This document shows, one piece after another, positions 34,143-43,610 of a stretch of DNA of 64,000 bases. The notes beneath the pieces were generated by a model. It was not told where the DNA came from, made no database searches, and worked only from the letters and a program-made list of their open reading frames with translations. Numbering within the stretch: position 1 is the stretch's first letter; the number at the start of each line of letters is the position of its first letter. This stretch comes from UBA6059 sp040219045. GTDB lineage: Bacteria > Bacteroidota > Bacteroidia > Cytophagales > Cyclobacteriaceae. The translations under genes were made by a program, and so were the position numbers. The stretch is from the NCBI GenBank assembly GCA_965229505.1, contig OZ245881.1, forward strand, positions 2,976,001-3,040,000. The letters are read 5' to 3'.

Positions 34143-34255
34143 TAGCAATGAAATAAACTGCCGGATCAAGGTTTTGATATCAAAAACTTGTCCAACGGAT
34201 AAAATAGAATGTGTTTGGTGAATTAGATGATAGATGGAAAATAAACTTGTACCAT

Positions 34256-34843
34256 CTACGGAATGATAAGACCGAGTGCATCAACATCGCGCATATCATC
34301 AACATCACGGAGTTTTTCCAGTGTATGATAGGAGGCGCCAACTGCCGCAATGTGCGCGACAGTTTGTTCGAAGACTTTTGAGGTACTCCACTCTACAGAT
34401 TCGAATACCGAGGGGTTGAATGAACTCATTCCCAGCAAATAATACCCTCCATCCTCGGCAGGACCAATCACAAAATCATAATGGTCAAGAGCAACAAAAG
34501 CCTCTTCTATGATTTCAGTACTCAGCTGAGGGCAGTCACTCCCGATGATACAGACTTTGGCGCTGTGCTCGAATGACCTCTCACACGCTGACTTCATTCT
34601 ATGCCCCAGGTCACCCTCAGGCTGCTGATATTTTTTCAATCCGTTCCACAGGTCATCATCATTGACATGATCGCCGTACCACACGGCCTTGTTGATGTTG
34701 AGAGGTCGTATCACATCCGCAGTGCGTTGCAGCAGTTTGCGATAGACCCAGACCGCTTTTTCATCCCCTATGTCTTTGGCCAGCCTGGTTTTTACCCTAC
34801 CGGGAATAGGGTTTTTCACGAAGATGATCAGGGTATTATTCAT
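34256..34843 (-). CDS. TIGR04282-type glycosyltransferase (DUF2064)
   Basis: About 195 residues from the ATG at 34843 (MNNTLIIFVKNPIPGRVKTR); an adjacent ATG at 34846 is equally good, and an upstream in-frame extension overlaps the rhodanese gene and is rejected. GT-A-like motifs: VKNPIPGRVKTRLA, CIIGSDCPQL and GPAEDGGYYLLGM. The family is annotated in arsenosugar clusters and near other sugar-transfer genes; no arsenic methylase is here. It ends an overlapping five-gene operon that begins at 38782. Confidence 0.88.
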   Translation of the reverse strand: MNNTLIIFVKNPIPGRVKTRLAKDIGDEKAVWVYRKLLQRTADVIRPLNINKAVWYGDHVNDDDLWNGLKKYQQPEGDLGHRMKSACERSFEHSAKVCIIGSDCPQLSTEIIEEAFVALDHYDFVIGPAEDGGYYLLGMSSFNPSVFESVEWSTSKVFEQTVAHIAAVGASYHTLEKLRDVDDMRDVDALGLIIP

Positions 34844-35336
34844 CATAGACCTTGATTCCTTCATGTAGCCAGATGCCCCAGAGCCTGTTGAATGCGTGGA
34901 CACTATCCGTGGGTTGTGATGCTTTATTGACCACTTGTCGATGCTCGTTTTTCCATTCAAAAATACCACCGTATAGATTACGGACATTGCTAAAACCAGC
35001 AGAGAGCAGTTGCTCTCCTATGCGCTCGCTGCGATAGCCCACGGAGCAATATACTACGATGGCTGAGTCACGCGGTAGATTCTCCAATTGACTGATGTCA
35101 AATGTTTCGTAATCAACGAACCGGGCTCCTTCAATATGGCTAACATTGTATTCTTCAGATGATCTGGTATCGAGAAAAACTGCTTGAGCATCGATGAGTA
35201 CTTCCAGTGCACTGTCGGTTGAGATCAACGGCACTGTCTCCTTGTACATTCCTTTCAGCATCAGGTCAAAAGCACCCTGGGCCATTGAGGTCATGGGTTG
35301 CAACAAGACACAGCAAAGGAGAAGCAGCTTACTCAT
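34836..35336 (-). CDS. Exported rhodanese-domain protein
   Basis: A 166-residue protein with a signal peptide (MSKLLLLCCVLLQPMTSMAQ) and one rhodanese domain: VFLDTRSSEEY, then the active-site loop with C97 in VVYCSVGYRSERIG, and NLYGGIFEWKN. The loop CSVGYRS is a normal six-residue type. It would act on sulfur compounds or disulfides in the periplasm. It sits between glycosyltransferase genes, overlapping the one before by 4 bases and the one after by about 8, so it probably supports the same membrane pathway. Confidence 0.9.
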   Translation of the reverse strand: MSKLLLLCCVLLQPMTSMAQGAFDLMLKGMYKETVPLISTDSALEVLIDAQAVFLDTRSSEEYNVSHIEGARFVDYETFDISQLENLPRDSAIVVYCSVGYRSERIGEQLLSAGFSNVRNLYGGIFEWKNEHRQVVNKASQPTDSVHAFNRLWGIWLHEGIKVYDE

Positions 35337-36643
35337 ACAGCCTTAACGTTAGTTTGTACCTCCTTGATTTCCCAAGCCATCAGGAAATACAAGCCGACAT
35401 ATTCTGCGATTATCCAAAAAAATGGCGGAGTATATCCTGTCGCTTCATAGCCCAGATACGATAGGAAGATAAGACCCGACCAGTAAATAGGAAACCTATA
35501 TTTGGTGAAAAGGCACAAGCCCACCATCGGGATGCAGTACCAGGGGTGCACGATCAGGGCTAGCGCCAAATAGATCATCCATACCCACATCATTCTTTCA
35601 GCGAGATTTTCATTTTTCCTGCTAAGGAAGGCATATGCCAAAATCAATGCTACCGTTATTTTAGTCAATGCCGGACCCAACGTCTCTATGATGTTGTAAC
35701 CTTTGACCCAAAAGCCTACTTCCCTTGCCAGGTAATAGATGCTTGCATTGAATTCAAACTTTTGAATGAATAGGGAAAGACTGTTTTGCAGACCATCAAT
35801 CAGGCTGCTATCAACTATGGGTGTGAAGAGCAGGATCAAACCTGCTATACAGCTCAAGCCAATGATGAGCCAGCGCTTAGGGGGATCGCTGGTGACAAAA
35901 AGTGGGGCCAGTGCCAATGGTACCAATTTAGTGGCTACCCCTCCGGCTAGCGCCAAACCTACCGGAATATCTTTTTTGCGCCGATGAAATAGGACTGCAA
36001 GCAGGACAAAAGAAAGCATGATGCCCTCAAAATGAAGATTGCCAGTCAGTTCCAGTATGACTAGCGGATTCAGGAAATAGAAAGCAGCAAGTGAAGTCTG
36101 TTTCTGGTAAGACATGAGTAGGCCCCTGATCAGGAAAAAATTGACCACCTCAGTGCTAAGGATGATCAAACGGATGACAAATGCTGATCCGGTTATAGAG
36201 GAACTTAAAGCTGCCGAAAGCCAAAAAGTGAACTGGCTGATGGGAGGGTAGACTGTGTAGTAATTGGGTGAGTTGAGCAGCTCGAACAACGAAGCGTCAA
36301 CCTGCAGGGTGCTGTTTCCTTCTTGCATATACCATGCGGGCAGCTCCACAAACGGGCTGATACCCGCCAGCAGTAATCGCCCATCCCAGATAAACCGATA
36401 GAAGTCATCTGACAGGGAGGGAAAACCGCCAAATAGAACAAGTCTTGCTACTATGCCGGCTCCAAGAATCAGTAGCCATGGCAATGCCATTCGTGATAAC
36501 GCAAAATATGCCGCGAAACCAATCGCGAACGTACTGATCAATAAGACTGACTCCTCTCTTGCAATGCCATAATGAATATAGGCTATAGCGGAGAATAGCA
36601 CGGCCAGGAAGAACCACGCCGATTTAGGAGGTAGTGGGCGCAC
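35333..36643 (-). CDS. Polyprenol-phosphate-sugar dependent membrane glycosyltransferase (GT87/GT-C-like)
   Basis: About 436 residues with ten or more membrane helices. The motif SDDFYRFIWDGRLLLAGISPF, with its Asp pair in the first outer loop, is typical of membrane mannosyltransferases of the GT-C fold. There is no ATG at the start: the GTG at 36643 (20-base overlap with the gene upstream) is chosen, with TTG at 36691 as the longer alternative. It probably moves a sugar from a polyprenyl carrier made by the GT2 enzyme encoded first in the operon. Confidence 0.82.
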   Translation of the reverse strand: MRPLPPKSAWFFLAVLFSAIAYIHYGIAREESVLLISTFAIGFAAYFALSRMALPWLLILGAGIVARLVLFGGFPSLSDDFYRFIWDGRLLLAGISPFVELPAWYMQEGNSTLQVDASLFELLNSPNYYTVYPPISQFTFWLSAALSSSITGSAFVIRLIILSTEVVNFFLIRGLLMSYQKQTSLAAFYFLNPLVILELTGNLHFEGIMLSFVLLAVLFHRRKKDIPVGLALAGGVATKLVPLALAPLFVTSDPPKRWLIIGLSCIAGLILLFTPIVDSSLIDGLQNSLSLFIQKFEFNASIYYLAREVGFWVKGYNIIETLGPALTKITVALILAYAFLSRKNENLAERMMWVWMIYLALALIVHPWYCIPMVGLCLFTKYRFPIYWSGLIFLSYLGYEATGYTPPFFWIIAEYVGLYFLMAWEIKEVQTNVKAV

Positions 36644-38096
36644 GATGAGTGGCTGATTGGATGCTGAAGAAGAAGATGCCACCAAAGCCAACAGCCAGCA
36701 TCAGGTGAAAGAATATCAAGCCATAGTCACCGAGGATCAGCCCCTGATAGAATCCGTACATGAAGTACAGGCTTATCAAGCCCTCAATGAGGGTCTGAAA
36801 GCTAAGGTTAGCCTTAATGTATTTGTTGTCTGACCAAGAGCCGTTGCTACCGCTAATGTTGAATTTGGGAGTACGAATGAATGGGGTTTTGATGCCCAGA
36901 TAGCCTTCCGAAACAGCGACTGCATTGTGAAAGGCCAGACCCATGGAGAAGGTCAGGAACATGGGGAAGCGCACCGCCCAGTGACGGAAAGTCTGGGTGG
37001 GCTCAATTTTCCTGGTGGCGTGCCAGTAGAAATAAGCAATGGCTAAAAAGCCAATGATAAATACACTTCCCAGATGAAACACAAGGTTGAACTCAGGATT
37101 AGCATCTTTGATCAGAAGCATTGGTACACTTAGCAAGGAGGCTATCAGTATGAAAATAAAGCCAGTATTATTCAGTAGATGAAGTAGCGCATGTGTCTTT
37201 TGACGCTTTCCGATTGGTGCATTCCAGATTCTACCCACATTCTTTTTGGCGGTCTCAGCGGCTCCTTTATTCCATCGATACTGCTGCGACTTGATGGCTG
37301 GCATGATGACCGGAAGCTCAGCCGGAGACACTATGTCCTCCAGGTATTCAAACTTCCAGCCTTTGAGTTGTGCGCGATAGCTCAGGTCCAGGTCTTCGGT
37401 TAATGTATCTGCAGACCAGCCACCGGCCTCCTCTATACATTGCTTGCGCCAAACGCCTGCCGTGCCATTGAAGTTGATGAAACTCCCGGCATTATTTCTC
37501 CCACTCTGCTCTACCGTAAAATGACCATCAAGGCCAAAAGCCTGAAGACGGGTCAGTACGCTATAGTCTTTGTTGAGATGGCCCCATCGGGTCTGTACCA
37601 TACCTATCTGGCTATTCATGAAATGCGGTACGGTCTTTTTTAGAAAGTCCTTTTCCGGTAGGAAGTCCGCGTCAAAAATGGCCAGGAATTCACTGTCAGT
37701 GCGCTCTGTGCCATATTGCAGCGCTCCTGCCTTGAAGCCCGAGCGATCAGGCCGACGAATATGTACTATTTCAAATCCCTGCGATTGATAACCCTTCACC
37801 TTATCAGCAATAAGCTGAGTGGTTTCATCCGTCGAGTCATCCAATATCTGAATTTCAAGTTGGGACTTAGGATAATCAAGCTGAGTGACTTTGTCAATCA
37901 GTCGCTCTATTACATAAAGCTCATTGAATACGGGAAGCTGAATGGTGACCCTCGGGTAATTGACCAGGTCAGGTGTTGACTTGAGCAAGTGCTTACCATT
38001 GCGGTAGTGCCAGGTAAGGTGCAATTGACCAAGACTCAGGATCAAAATCACAGTCATGGAGAGCACATAGCCTCCGATAATGAGCCATTCTATCAT
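36624..38096 (-). CDS. Processive GT2 glycosyltransferase (cellulose-synthase/CslA-like)
   Basis: A 490-residue membrane GT2. The catalytic set is complete: DDSTDET, the DxD region FLAIFDADFLPEKDF, TEDLDLSYRAQLKGW, and the QxxRW motif as QQYRWNKGAAET. One helix precedes and four follow the catalytic domain. The relatives include mannan synthases and ceramide glucosyltransferase-like enzymes, so the product may be a beta-linked polymer or a glycolipid. It is joined to the upstream GT2 gene by an ATGA overlap. Confidence 0.9.
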   Translation of the reverse strand: MIEWLIIGGYVLSMTVILILSLGQLHLTWHYRNGKHLLKSTPDLVNYPRVTIQLPVFNELYVIERLIDKVTQLDYPKSQLEIQILDDSTDETTQLIADKVKGYQSQGFEIVHIRRPDRSGFKAGALQYGTERTDSEFLAIFDADFLPEKDFLKKTVPHFMNSQIGMVQTRWGHLNKDYSVLTRLQAFGLDGHFTVEQSGRNNAGSFINFNGTAGVWRKQCIEEAGGWSADTLTEDLDLSYRAQLKGWKFEYLEDIVSPAELPVIMPAIKSQQYRWNKGAAETAKKNVGRIWNAPIGKRQKTHALLHLLNNTGFIFILIASLLSVPMLLIKDANPEFNLVFHLGSVFIIGFLAIAYFYWHATRKIEPTQTFRHWAVRFPMFLTFSMGLAFHNAVAVSEGYLGIKTPFIRTPKFNISGSNGSWSDNKYIKANLSFQTLIEGLISLYFMYGFYQGLILGDYGLIFFHLMLAVGFGGIFFFSIQSATHRAPTTS

Positions 38097-38782
38097 AAGT
38101 ATTTGAAAATCGTCCAGATGATCTTGTATCCGGCCATAATGGTGCCTTTCACAGTGCCAGACACTTTGGAAACTCCTATTCTCTTACGATAGTTTACCGC
38201 TACTTCTTCAATTCTAAGCTTTTGTTTGGCCGCCTTGATCTGCATCTCTACCGTCCATCCGTAGGTCTTATCACGCATGCCCAAGCGTACCAGACTTTTG
38301 TATCTGATCGCTCTAAAAGGGCCAAGGTCAGTGTAGGAAGTACTATGCAACACCTGGATTAAGGAGGTGGCCAGCCAGTTGCCAAATATTTGCTGAGGAG
38401 TCATCGACCCTTCTTCTCTTTGGCCCAGGGCTCTTGATCCAATGACAAAGTCAACATTATTTTCAATGATGGGTTGTACCAGTTTCCTCATTTCCTCAGG
38501 ATAATCGGACCGGTCCCCATCAATAAAAACTACGATATCAGGTTTTTCGAGTTGGTCAGAGATATACTCTATGCCCTTGAGACAGGCCCATCCATAGCCG
38601 CGCTTAGGTTGATAGAGTGCCGTGGCACCTTTTGACCTGGCTATTTCCTGAGTATTGTCAGTGGAGCCGTTATCAACTACGATGATCTCATCTACTATGT
38701 CCATAGGTATCTCATCGATCACCTGACCAACAGCGTTCTGTTCGTTAAATGCAGGAATGATGACTTTAATTCTTTTGGACAT
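38093..38782 (-). CDS. GT2 glycosyltransferase, polyprenyl-phosphate sugar synthase-like
   Basis: A 229-residue cytoplasmic GT-A enzyme: VIIPAFNEQNAVGQVIDEIP, VVDNGSTDNT, VVFIDGDRSDYPEEM (DxD type) and the C-terminal VAVNYRKRIGVSKVSG. This is the pattern of dolichol/undecaprenyl-phosphate mannose or glucose synthases without membrane helices. As first gene of the operon it could make the lipid-linked donor for the GT-C enzyme downstream. There is a 111-base gap upstream to the cyanophycinase-like gene. Confidence 0.88.
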   Translation of the reverse strand: MSKRIKVIIPAFNEQNAVGQVIDEIPMDIVDEIIVVDNGSTDNTQEIARSKGATALYQPKRGYGWACLKGIEYISDQLEKPDIVVFIDGDRSDYPEEMRKLVQPIIENNVDFVIGSRALGQREEGSMTPQQIFGNWLATSLIQVLHSTSYTDLGPFRAIRYKSLVRLGMRDKTYGWTVEMQIKAAKQKLRIEEVAVNYRKRIGVSKVSGTVKGTIMAGYKIIWTIFKYL

Positions 38783-38893
38783 ATTTTGTCGGACTCGGAT
38801 TTATCTAAGGTACAAAAATAGCCTATTCAACGGGATGATGTGTCAGTCTATTGACAGAACTAGGTCGATTCTTACGATATGCAGAAATCTGGG

Positions 38894-40186
38894 CTACTCT
38901 TTGATGAGCTTCTGACTTAGTACAGAGCCATCCTCGAAGGTGAGCTGAAGGATATGCAATCCAGACTTTACTTTTTCAGCATCTACTGAAAAAGACTTTG
39001 ATCCTAAAGAGGGCTTTTCAAAAATCAAGCTACCATCCAATTGGAGTAACCTGATGTGATAGATGCTCTTATTAGCATTGATTTGAATCTTATCTGCAAC
39101 TGGGTTGGGTACCACAAGATCGACTTCATCTGCAATGCCTGCCACTAAACAAGGTGCCTCATTGGTTAAGACTTTTACCACAGCACCGTCAACTACAGAC
39201 CAATCTTCCCATTCGCCACCTCGACCATCTTGCCAGGAGTTAAGATCAAAATATCGAACACCGTCATTACTACCAGCTACCTTGTACACTTTCAGAGCTT
39301 GTCCATTAAGATTCCATGAGAGTGGTTGACCACCTTTAAGTGTTTCTGGCTGGATATTTTCAGCTTCACAATTCGTTTGAAAGAAATAGACAAAATCATC
39401 GTAATTGGGATAATCCCCAAACACCCAGGCAAGACCATCTCTATCAATTCCAACAGCGGTATATTCATTGGCGGCAATCCCACGTGGAATAAGATCTAAC
39501 CCTGCAAGCCTGGCAAGGAAAGCCACTGTGCGACCAGAGCGCTCACGCTGATCAAAATGCGTATCAGTGATGACGTTATCAAGGAAAGGTGCTGAGATAA
39601 AATCATCCGTATTGATCTTGTCCATATAAGGATGAAAGGGATCGCTGAGTGCTTCTTCGCTCGTTACGCCAAGGTCAGTAGGGGTATAATGGTAATGTCC
39701 AAGGATCGCCATACCAGCACTGGTACCACCTACGGTTGCTTTCTTGTCATGGATCAGGTAATTGATAGCCTCTTGTACAGGAGTATCAAACCAATATTCG
39801 CGATAGACAGTCTGATCACCTCCAGCGATGAAAAGCACTTCTGCTTCCCTGATCTGATTGATGACCAAGCTATCGAAAGCAGCTTCTCCAGAGTCAAACC
39901 GGATGGTGGTCACAGAGTTTACATGCACATTCAACTCGTCAAAGAAATAGGGATTGTATCCGTCTGAGCCTGAAGCTCTGATCACCACAACATCTCCACC
40001 ATCAGCTTTGTGGAGCATCCAGCGCATACCTTCGTCGTGATCTCCACCTCCACCGGCAAGTACTATGGCTTGCTGATGGTTCCTATTGACGTTAGCACTA
40101 TCACCTGTCACCCACATAGAGTAGGATTGGCCCATTACGAAATGGCAAAAAGTGATAAAATAGATAGTAAGTCCTGTATTCTTCAT
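38894..40186 (-). CDS. Secreted cyanophycinase-like peptidase (S51) with T9SS sorting-type tail
   Basis: A 430-residue protein with a signal peptide (MKNTGLTIYFITFCHFVMGQ). The S51 core shows IVLAGGGGDHDEGM, AEVLFIAGGDQTVY, the nucleophile S156 in GGTSAGMAILG, and VITDTHFDQRERSGR. The last 80 residues (about 350-430: VVPNPVADKIQINAN, SGLHILQLTFEDG, SQKLIKE) form a type A sorting domain of the type IX system. Known cyanophycinases cut Asp-Arg polymers; whether this enzyme does so or cuts other peptides is open. PorQ, encoded in the same window, belongs to its likely export route. Confidence 0.9.
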   Translation of the reverse strand: MKNTGLTIYFITFCHFVMGQSYSMWVTGDSANVNRNHQQAIVLAGGGGDHDEGMRWMLHKADGGDVVVIRASGSDGYNPYFFDELNVHVNSVTTIRFDSGEAAFDSLVINQIREAEVLFIAGGDQTVYREYWFDTPVQEAINYLIHDKKATVGGTSAGMAILGHYHYTPTDLGVTSEEALSDPFHPYMDKINTDDFISAPFLDNVITDTHFDQRERSGRTVAFLARLAGLDLIPRGIAANEYTAVGIDRDGLAWVFGDYPNYDDFVYFFQTNCEAENIQPETLKGGQPLSWNLNGQALKVYKVAGSNDGVRYFDLNSWQDGRGGEWEDWSVVDGAVVKVLTNEAPCLVAGIADEVDLVVPNPVADKIQINANKSIYHIRLLQLDGSLIFEKPSLGSKSFSVDAEKVKSGLHILQLTFEDGSVLSQKLIKE

Positions 40187-40225
40187 ACAGGACGAAAATA
40201 ATCTCCCGACCTGACTTGACCTAGA

Positions 40226-42019
40226 CTAAGCCTCCACTTTAAAGCTGTCATTGCCTATAAGGATGGGCTGATTGAATCTACCCTCTTCATCTCGGTTCTC
40301 AAGATTGAGGACTCCCCTGGGGCAAACTGATGAGCAGACGCCACAGCCGACGCATGAGCTTCGAATGATATTTTGCCCTCTCTGTGCATACCAGCGTACA
40401 TCTATGCCCATCTCGCAATGGGTAGAACAGTTGCCGCATGAGATGCATTGACCACCATTGGTTGTAATTCTAAATCGCGATTTGAAGCGCTGAATCAGGC
40501 CGAGGTAGGCTGCCAGCGGGCACCCAAACCTACACCAGACACGATTGCCCATCAGTGGGTAAAAACCTGTGCCAATCACACCAGCGAACCCCGCACCGAT
40601 CCACGCACCATAGACGGATCGCATTTGGTAAGTATCGACTATTCCAAACAATTGGCTGGAGCCTGTCCAGTACGTGTAGAGCACACCTATGGTCATTACT
40701 ACCGCAAATACAAGTACTCCATGAATTGAGAAGCGCTCAAACTTCCATGCCTTCAGGCTCTTATCAGAAAGCTGTCGGTAGGGATCGCCTAAGGTCTCGG
40801 CTAATCCGCCACAGCCGCATACCCAGCTACAATACCAGCGCTTACCAAAGAAATAGACAAAGACCGGTACCCCGATGATAATTAGCCCGATACCCCAACC
40901 TAACATGAAGATACCCAGGCCGCCATTGGCGATGAGGGTGTTCAACTCATTGTCAAAGAAGAAATCATAGTCCAGAGGCCATATATTCTTGAAGTCAAAA
41001 TAGGGTTGATTGAGGCGAAGCAAGATTTCCGGTAGGAGAAAGGCGAAAGCGGTCTGAAAGAACATGACGCTGATCGTGCGCGCAATCTGGTACCTGCTAT
41101 GACGGTATTTGATGATCATGCGCACTCCCATCACGATGATACAAAGCGTGTAGATGAAGCCATAGAGGAAGAACCTACCGGCATCAGACCCTTTAAGCAG
41201 TTGGCTGATGGGGTCGACCGTCGTGATCCATGCGGTCATGTACTCCGGATAGAAATAAAGCAGGATATAGAAGCCGATGAGGAAGGTGCCTAGCAGAATA
41301 CCCAGCCAACCTCTGTTCTTTAGCGAACTATGGAAGATGCCGTTGTTTTTGATGCCTGGATTACCGTCCAGCTTTTGCTTAGGAAGCAAATACATCATCG
41401 CTCCGAGAATCGTCAGGCCGTAGGTAAGGAGTAGCCACATACCTGGTCGCTCATTGATGGTGCCTTTGCTTGCAGCCTTGACCAGTGAGTACTTGAGGTC
41501 CTTGATCTTATACTGATCAAAGCCGAATTGATTAATGATGCCGTACTTGCGAATGTTGTCGGCGACATTGGCGATATTATTTTTCAATTCATCTTCCGAG
41601 TTGTACTCCCGGCCGTCCATCCAACTGCCATAGTCGGCGAATGCTTTTTTCTTGAATTGATCAACTGCATTGTCTCCTTCAAACACTTCATCTAGGGAGG
41701 ACAGTGTGAAAGTCCCTGCCGATCTGTTGATGCGGTGAATTGCCTCAATGTCTTGGTCAGAAAAACCGTATTTAGAAATCCGAGCCTCGTTGATCGCATC
41801 AAAGGTGGTCCCTAGATCAGATACCAGATTAACGTTGCTCGTATAGGTCGCGCCAATGATATTCGAGCTGAAGTCTAAGAATACTTGCTGCTTTTCCTCT
41901 CCGATTTGATCTCTTATGGTCGACTCGGTAATCTGATAGCTGGGTATAAAAAAGCTGATCAGGAAAAGTAAAAATCCAGCAATGAATATGAAAAGACCGA
42001 CCTGTTGTATGATTTTCAT
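40226..42019 (-). CDS. Membrane polyferredoxin (NosR/NapH-like 4Fe-4S protein)
   Basis: A 597-residue protein. An N-terminal helix is followed by an extracytoplasmic domain (about 30-190), then about six helices. The membrane part has the NapH/NosR cysteine motifs WYCSWVCGCGGLAETLGDPY and VWCRFGCPLAAYLG. Two cytoplasmic 4Fe-4S motifs end the chain: CISCGNCSTHCEMG (Glu in place of the usual Pro) and CVGCGVCSSVCPRG. It should carry electrons across the membrane. The flavoprotein gene starts just upstream (1-base spacing), so the two probably form one electron-transfer module. Confidence 0.9.
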   Translation of the reverse strand: MKIIQQVGLFIFIAGFLLFLISFFIPSYQITESTIRDQIGEEKQQVFLDFSSNIIGATYTSNVNLVSDLGTTFDAINEARISKYGFSDQDIEAIHRINRSAGTFTLSSLDEVFEGDNAVDQFKKKAFADYGSWMDGREYNSEDELKNNIANVADNIRKYGIINQFGFDQYKIKDLKYSLVKAASKGTINERPGMWLLLTYGLTILGAMMYLLPKQKLDGNPGIKNNGIFHSSLKNRGWLGILLGTFLIGFYILLYFYPEYMTAWITTVDPISQLLKGSDAGRFFLYGFIYTLCIIVMGVRMIIKYRHSRYQIARTISVMFFQTAFAFLLPEILLRLNQPYFDFKNIWPLDYDFFFDNELNTLIANGGLGIFMLGWGIGLIIIGVPVFVYFFGKRWYCSWVCGCGGLAETLGDPYRQLSDKSLKAWKFERFSIHGVLVFAVVMTIGVLYTYWTGSSQLFGIVDTYQMRSVYGAWIGAGFAGVIGTGFYPLMGNRVWCRFGCPLAAYLGLIQRFKSRFRITTNGGQCISCGNCSTHCEMGIDVRWYAQRGQNIIRSSCVGCGVCSSVCPRGVLNLENRDEEGRFNQPILIGNDSFKVEA

Positions 42020-43354
42020 CTAGAATATTTTTTCAAGTAGTGATTTCTTTCGCGGAGCGACCTGATCTTCAGGGAACTCCTCATTGTATTTCTCCTGTAT
42101 TGCTGATTCGTAGCGTTTGAAAAACTCAGGATCGAAGTGCGCCTTGTCGAGGTTTTGCATTACTTCTTTAAGATGAGCACCATCACCCAGCCATTTGTCC
42201 CAGACCTCATGTCGCATCCGTAGACCGAAAGCATTGCAGCCGAGTACTTGCTTCGAGATTTTATCAAAGACGATCCTTAAAGACTTGTTTCCCTTCTCCG
42301 GGTCTTCCCAGTAGAAGCTCTGCTCATTTTCCTTATCCTTTGCCCAGACCCAGCCGTAAGTCTGGTATTCGATATCAAAGAACTTGGCACTGTTGAACCA
42401 GATGCCGGGACGATAGGGTCTCCTTTCGCCTGTGAGTGTCCTGGCGACTGTTTCACCCATCATTCTTCCGGTATACCATACCTGCTCGATGGGCCTTCTC
42501 TGTCCGTTGGGTGTGCGAAACTCCGCACAGTCTCCGATGGCATAAACATCCGGAATATTGGTAGCTAATGCCTCATCTACCATAATGCCTCGATTGATTT
42601 CTAATGAAGTATCCTTGACAAGCTGGATATTTGGGGTTACCCCAGCAGTCAATCCGACGAACTGACAGTCGATAGTCTCTCCGTCTCCGGTGATCACTGA
42701 TTTTACACGACCATTTTCATCCCCGATGATCTCTTTTAGCTCAGTTTCCAGCCTCAGGTCCACGTGGTTATTGTGAATCTCTCGGTTGATCATTGCAGAT
42801 TCTTCAGGGGGCAGTACACCATTCCAGAAGCTTTTTTCCCTTACCAGAAATGTGGTCGGGATGTTTCTTGAGTGGAGCATCTCTGCCAACTCGATTCCGA
42901 TAAGACCGCCTCCTACAATGACGCCTCTTGAAATGTCTTTTGTATACTCCTCGATATGCTCGAGATTTTGATAGCTGTACATTCCCTGCACACCTTTCAA
43001 GTCCTGCCCTGGCCAACCAAACATATTGGGCTTAGAGCCAAGTGCGAGTACAAGCTTGTCATAGCCTAATGGAGCTTCTCCTCCCTGGAAAGAGAGTTGT
43101 TTATTCTCAAAGTCTATGGCTGACACCCAAGCCTTTTTGAGTTCAATTCTATTTTTGGTCCAAAACCAATCTTCGTAGGGCTTGGTATGCTTGTACTCCA
43201 TGTGACCCATGTAGATATACATGAGCGCAGTACGAGAAAAAAAATGGTCAGTCTCTCCGGAAATGACGGTAATCTTATGGTCACTACGCTTTCGGATATG
43301 TCTTGCGGCGGTAATTCCAGAGATGCCGTTTCCAATGATAACGATATGATCCAT
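42020..43354 (-). CDS. NAD(P)/FAD-dependent oxidoreductase
   Basis: About 444 residues from the ATG at 43354 (MDHIVIIGNGISGITAARHI); an in-frame ATG at 43420 would add a 22-residue leader without family support. FAD-binding GNGISG and the NAD-binding VIVGGGLIGIELAEML are both intact, as is the FAD-contact VYAIGDCAEF. The class is that of nitrite-reductase-like or rubredoxin-reductase-like pyridine nucleotide disulfide-type flavoproteins, without the CxxxxC disulfide. It should feed electrons from NAD(P)H to the polyferredoxin encoded downstream. Confidence 0.9.
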   Translation of the reverse strand: MDHIVIIGNGISGITAARHIRKRSDHKITVISGETDHFFSRTALMYIYMGHMEYKHTKPYEDWFWTKNRIELKKAWVSAIDFENKQLSFQGGEAPLGYDKLVLALGSKPNMFGWPGQDLKGVQGMYSYQNLEHIEEYTKDISRGVIVGGGLIGIELAEMLHSRNIPTTFLVREKSFWNGVLPPEESAMINREIHNNHVDLRLETELKEIIGDENGRVKSVITGDGETIDCQFVGLTAGVTPNIQLVKDTSLEINRGIMVDEALATNIPDVYAIGDCAEFRTPNGQRRPIEQVWYTGRMMGETVARTLTGERRPYRPGIWFNSAKFFDIEYQTYGWVWAKDKENEQSFYWEDPEKGNKSLRIVFDKISKQVLGCNAFGLRMRHEVWDKWLGDGAHLKEVMQNLDKAHFDPEFFKRYESAIQEKYNEEFPEDQVAPRKKSLLEKIF

Positions 43355-43579
43355 TAAGGAAGGTTTAGATTGAGAAGTTGTAGGATAACACGCAAAAACG
43401 ATGAAGTTGATAACGATCAACTGCTAAAAGGTCGTGAATCTGACCATGTAATACAAAAGACGTTTAGGATAACAACGAGCGACTTACTGAACATTCCAAT
43501 TTACAAATCGTTAGTAATAGGAAGAGAATAGGGTTACTGATGATTGTTGGGTTTTAGGTTAGGTTTACTTTATTCTCAA

Positions 43580-43610
43580 CCCTCATGCACTCGCATGGGG
43601 GTTTCTTTTT
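43580..43610 (+). terminator. Terminator-like hairpin between the FAD oxidoreductase and the BtuD-like gene
   Basis: CCCTCATGC and GCATGGGGG pair over nine bases (one T-G) around the loop ACTC, followed by TTTCTTTTT on the plus strand. Both flanking genes lie on the minus strand, where the T tract is absent. It may end the BtuD transcript weakly or stop an unseen plus-strand transcript. The other 150 bases of the gap show nothing clear. Confidence 0.55.

Noticed and set aside
34844..34987. N-terminal extension of the TIGR04282 glycosyltransferase
   Set aside because: The extension overlaps the rhodanese coding sequence deeply and lacks family similarity; the ATG at 34843 begins the conserved GT core.
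43580..43610. Hairpin as a simple terminator of the BtuD-like gene
   Set aside because: The T tract is on the opposite strand from the gene; it is kept only as a terminator-like structure of uncertain direction.
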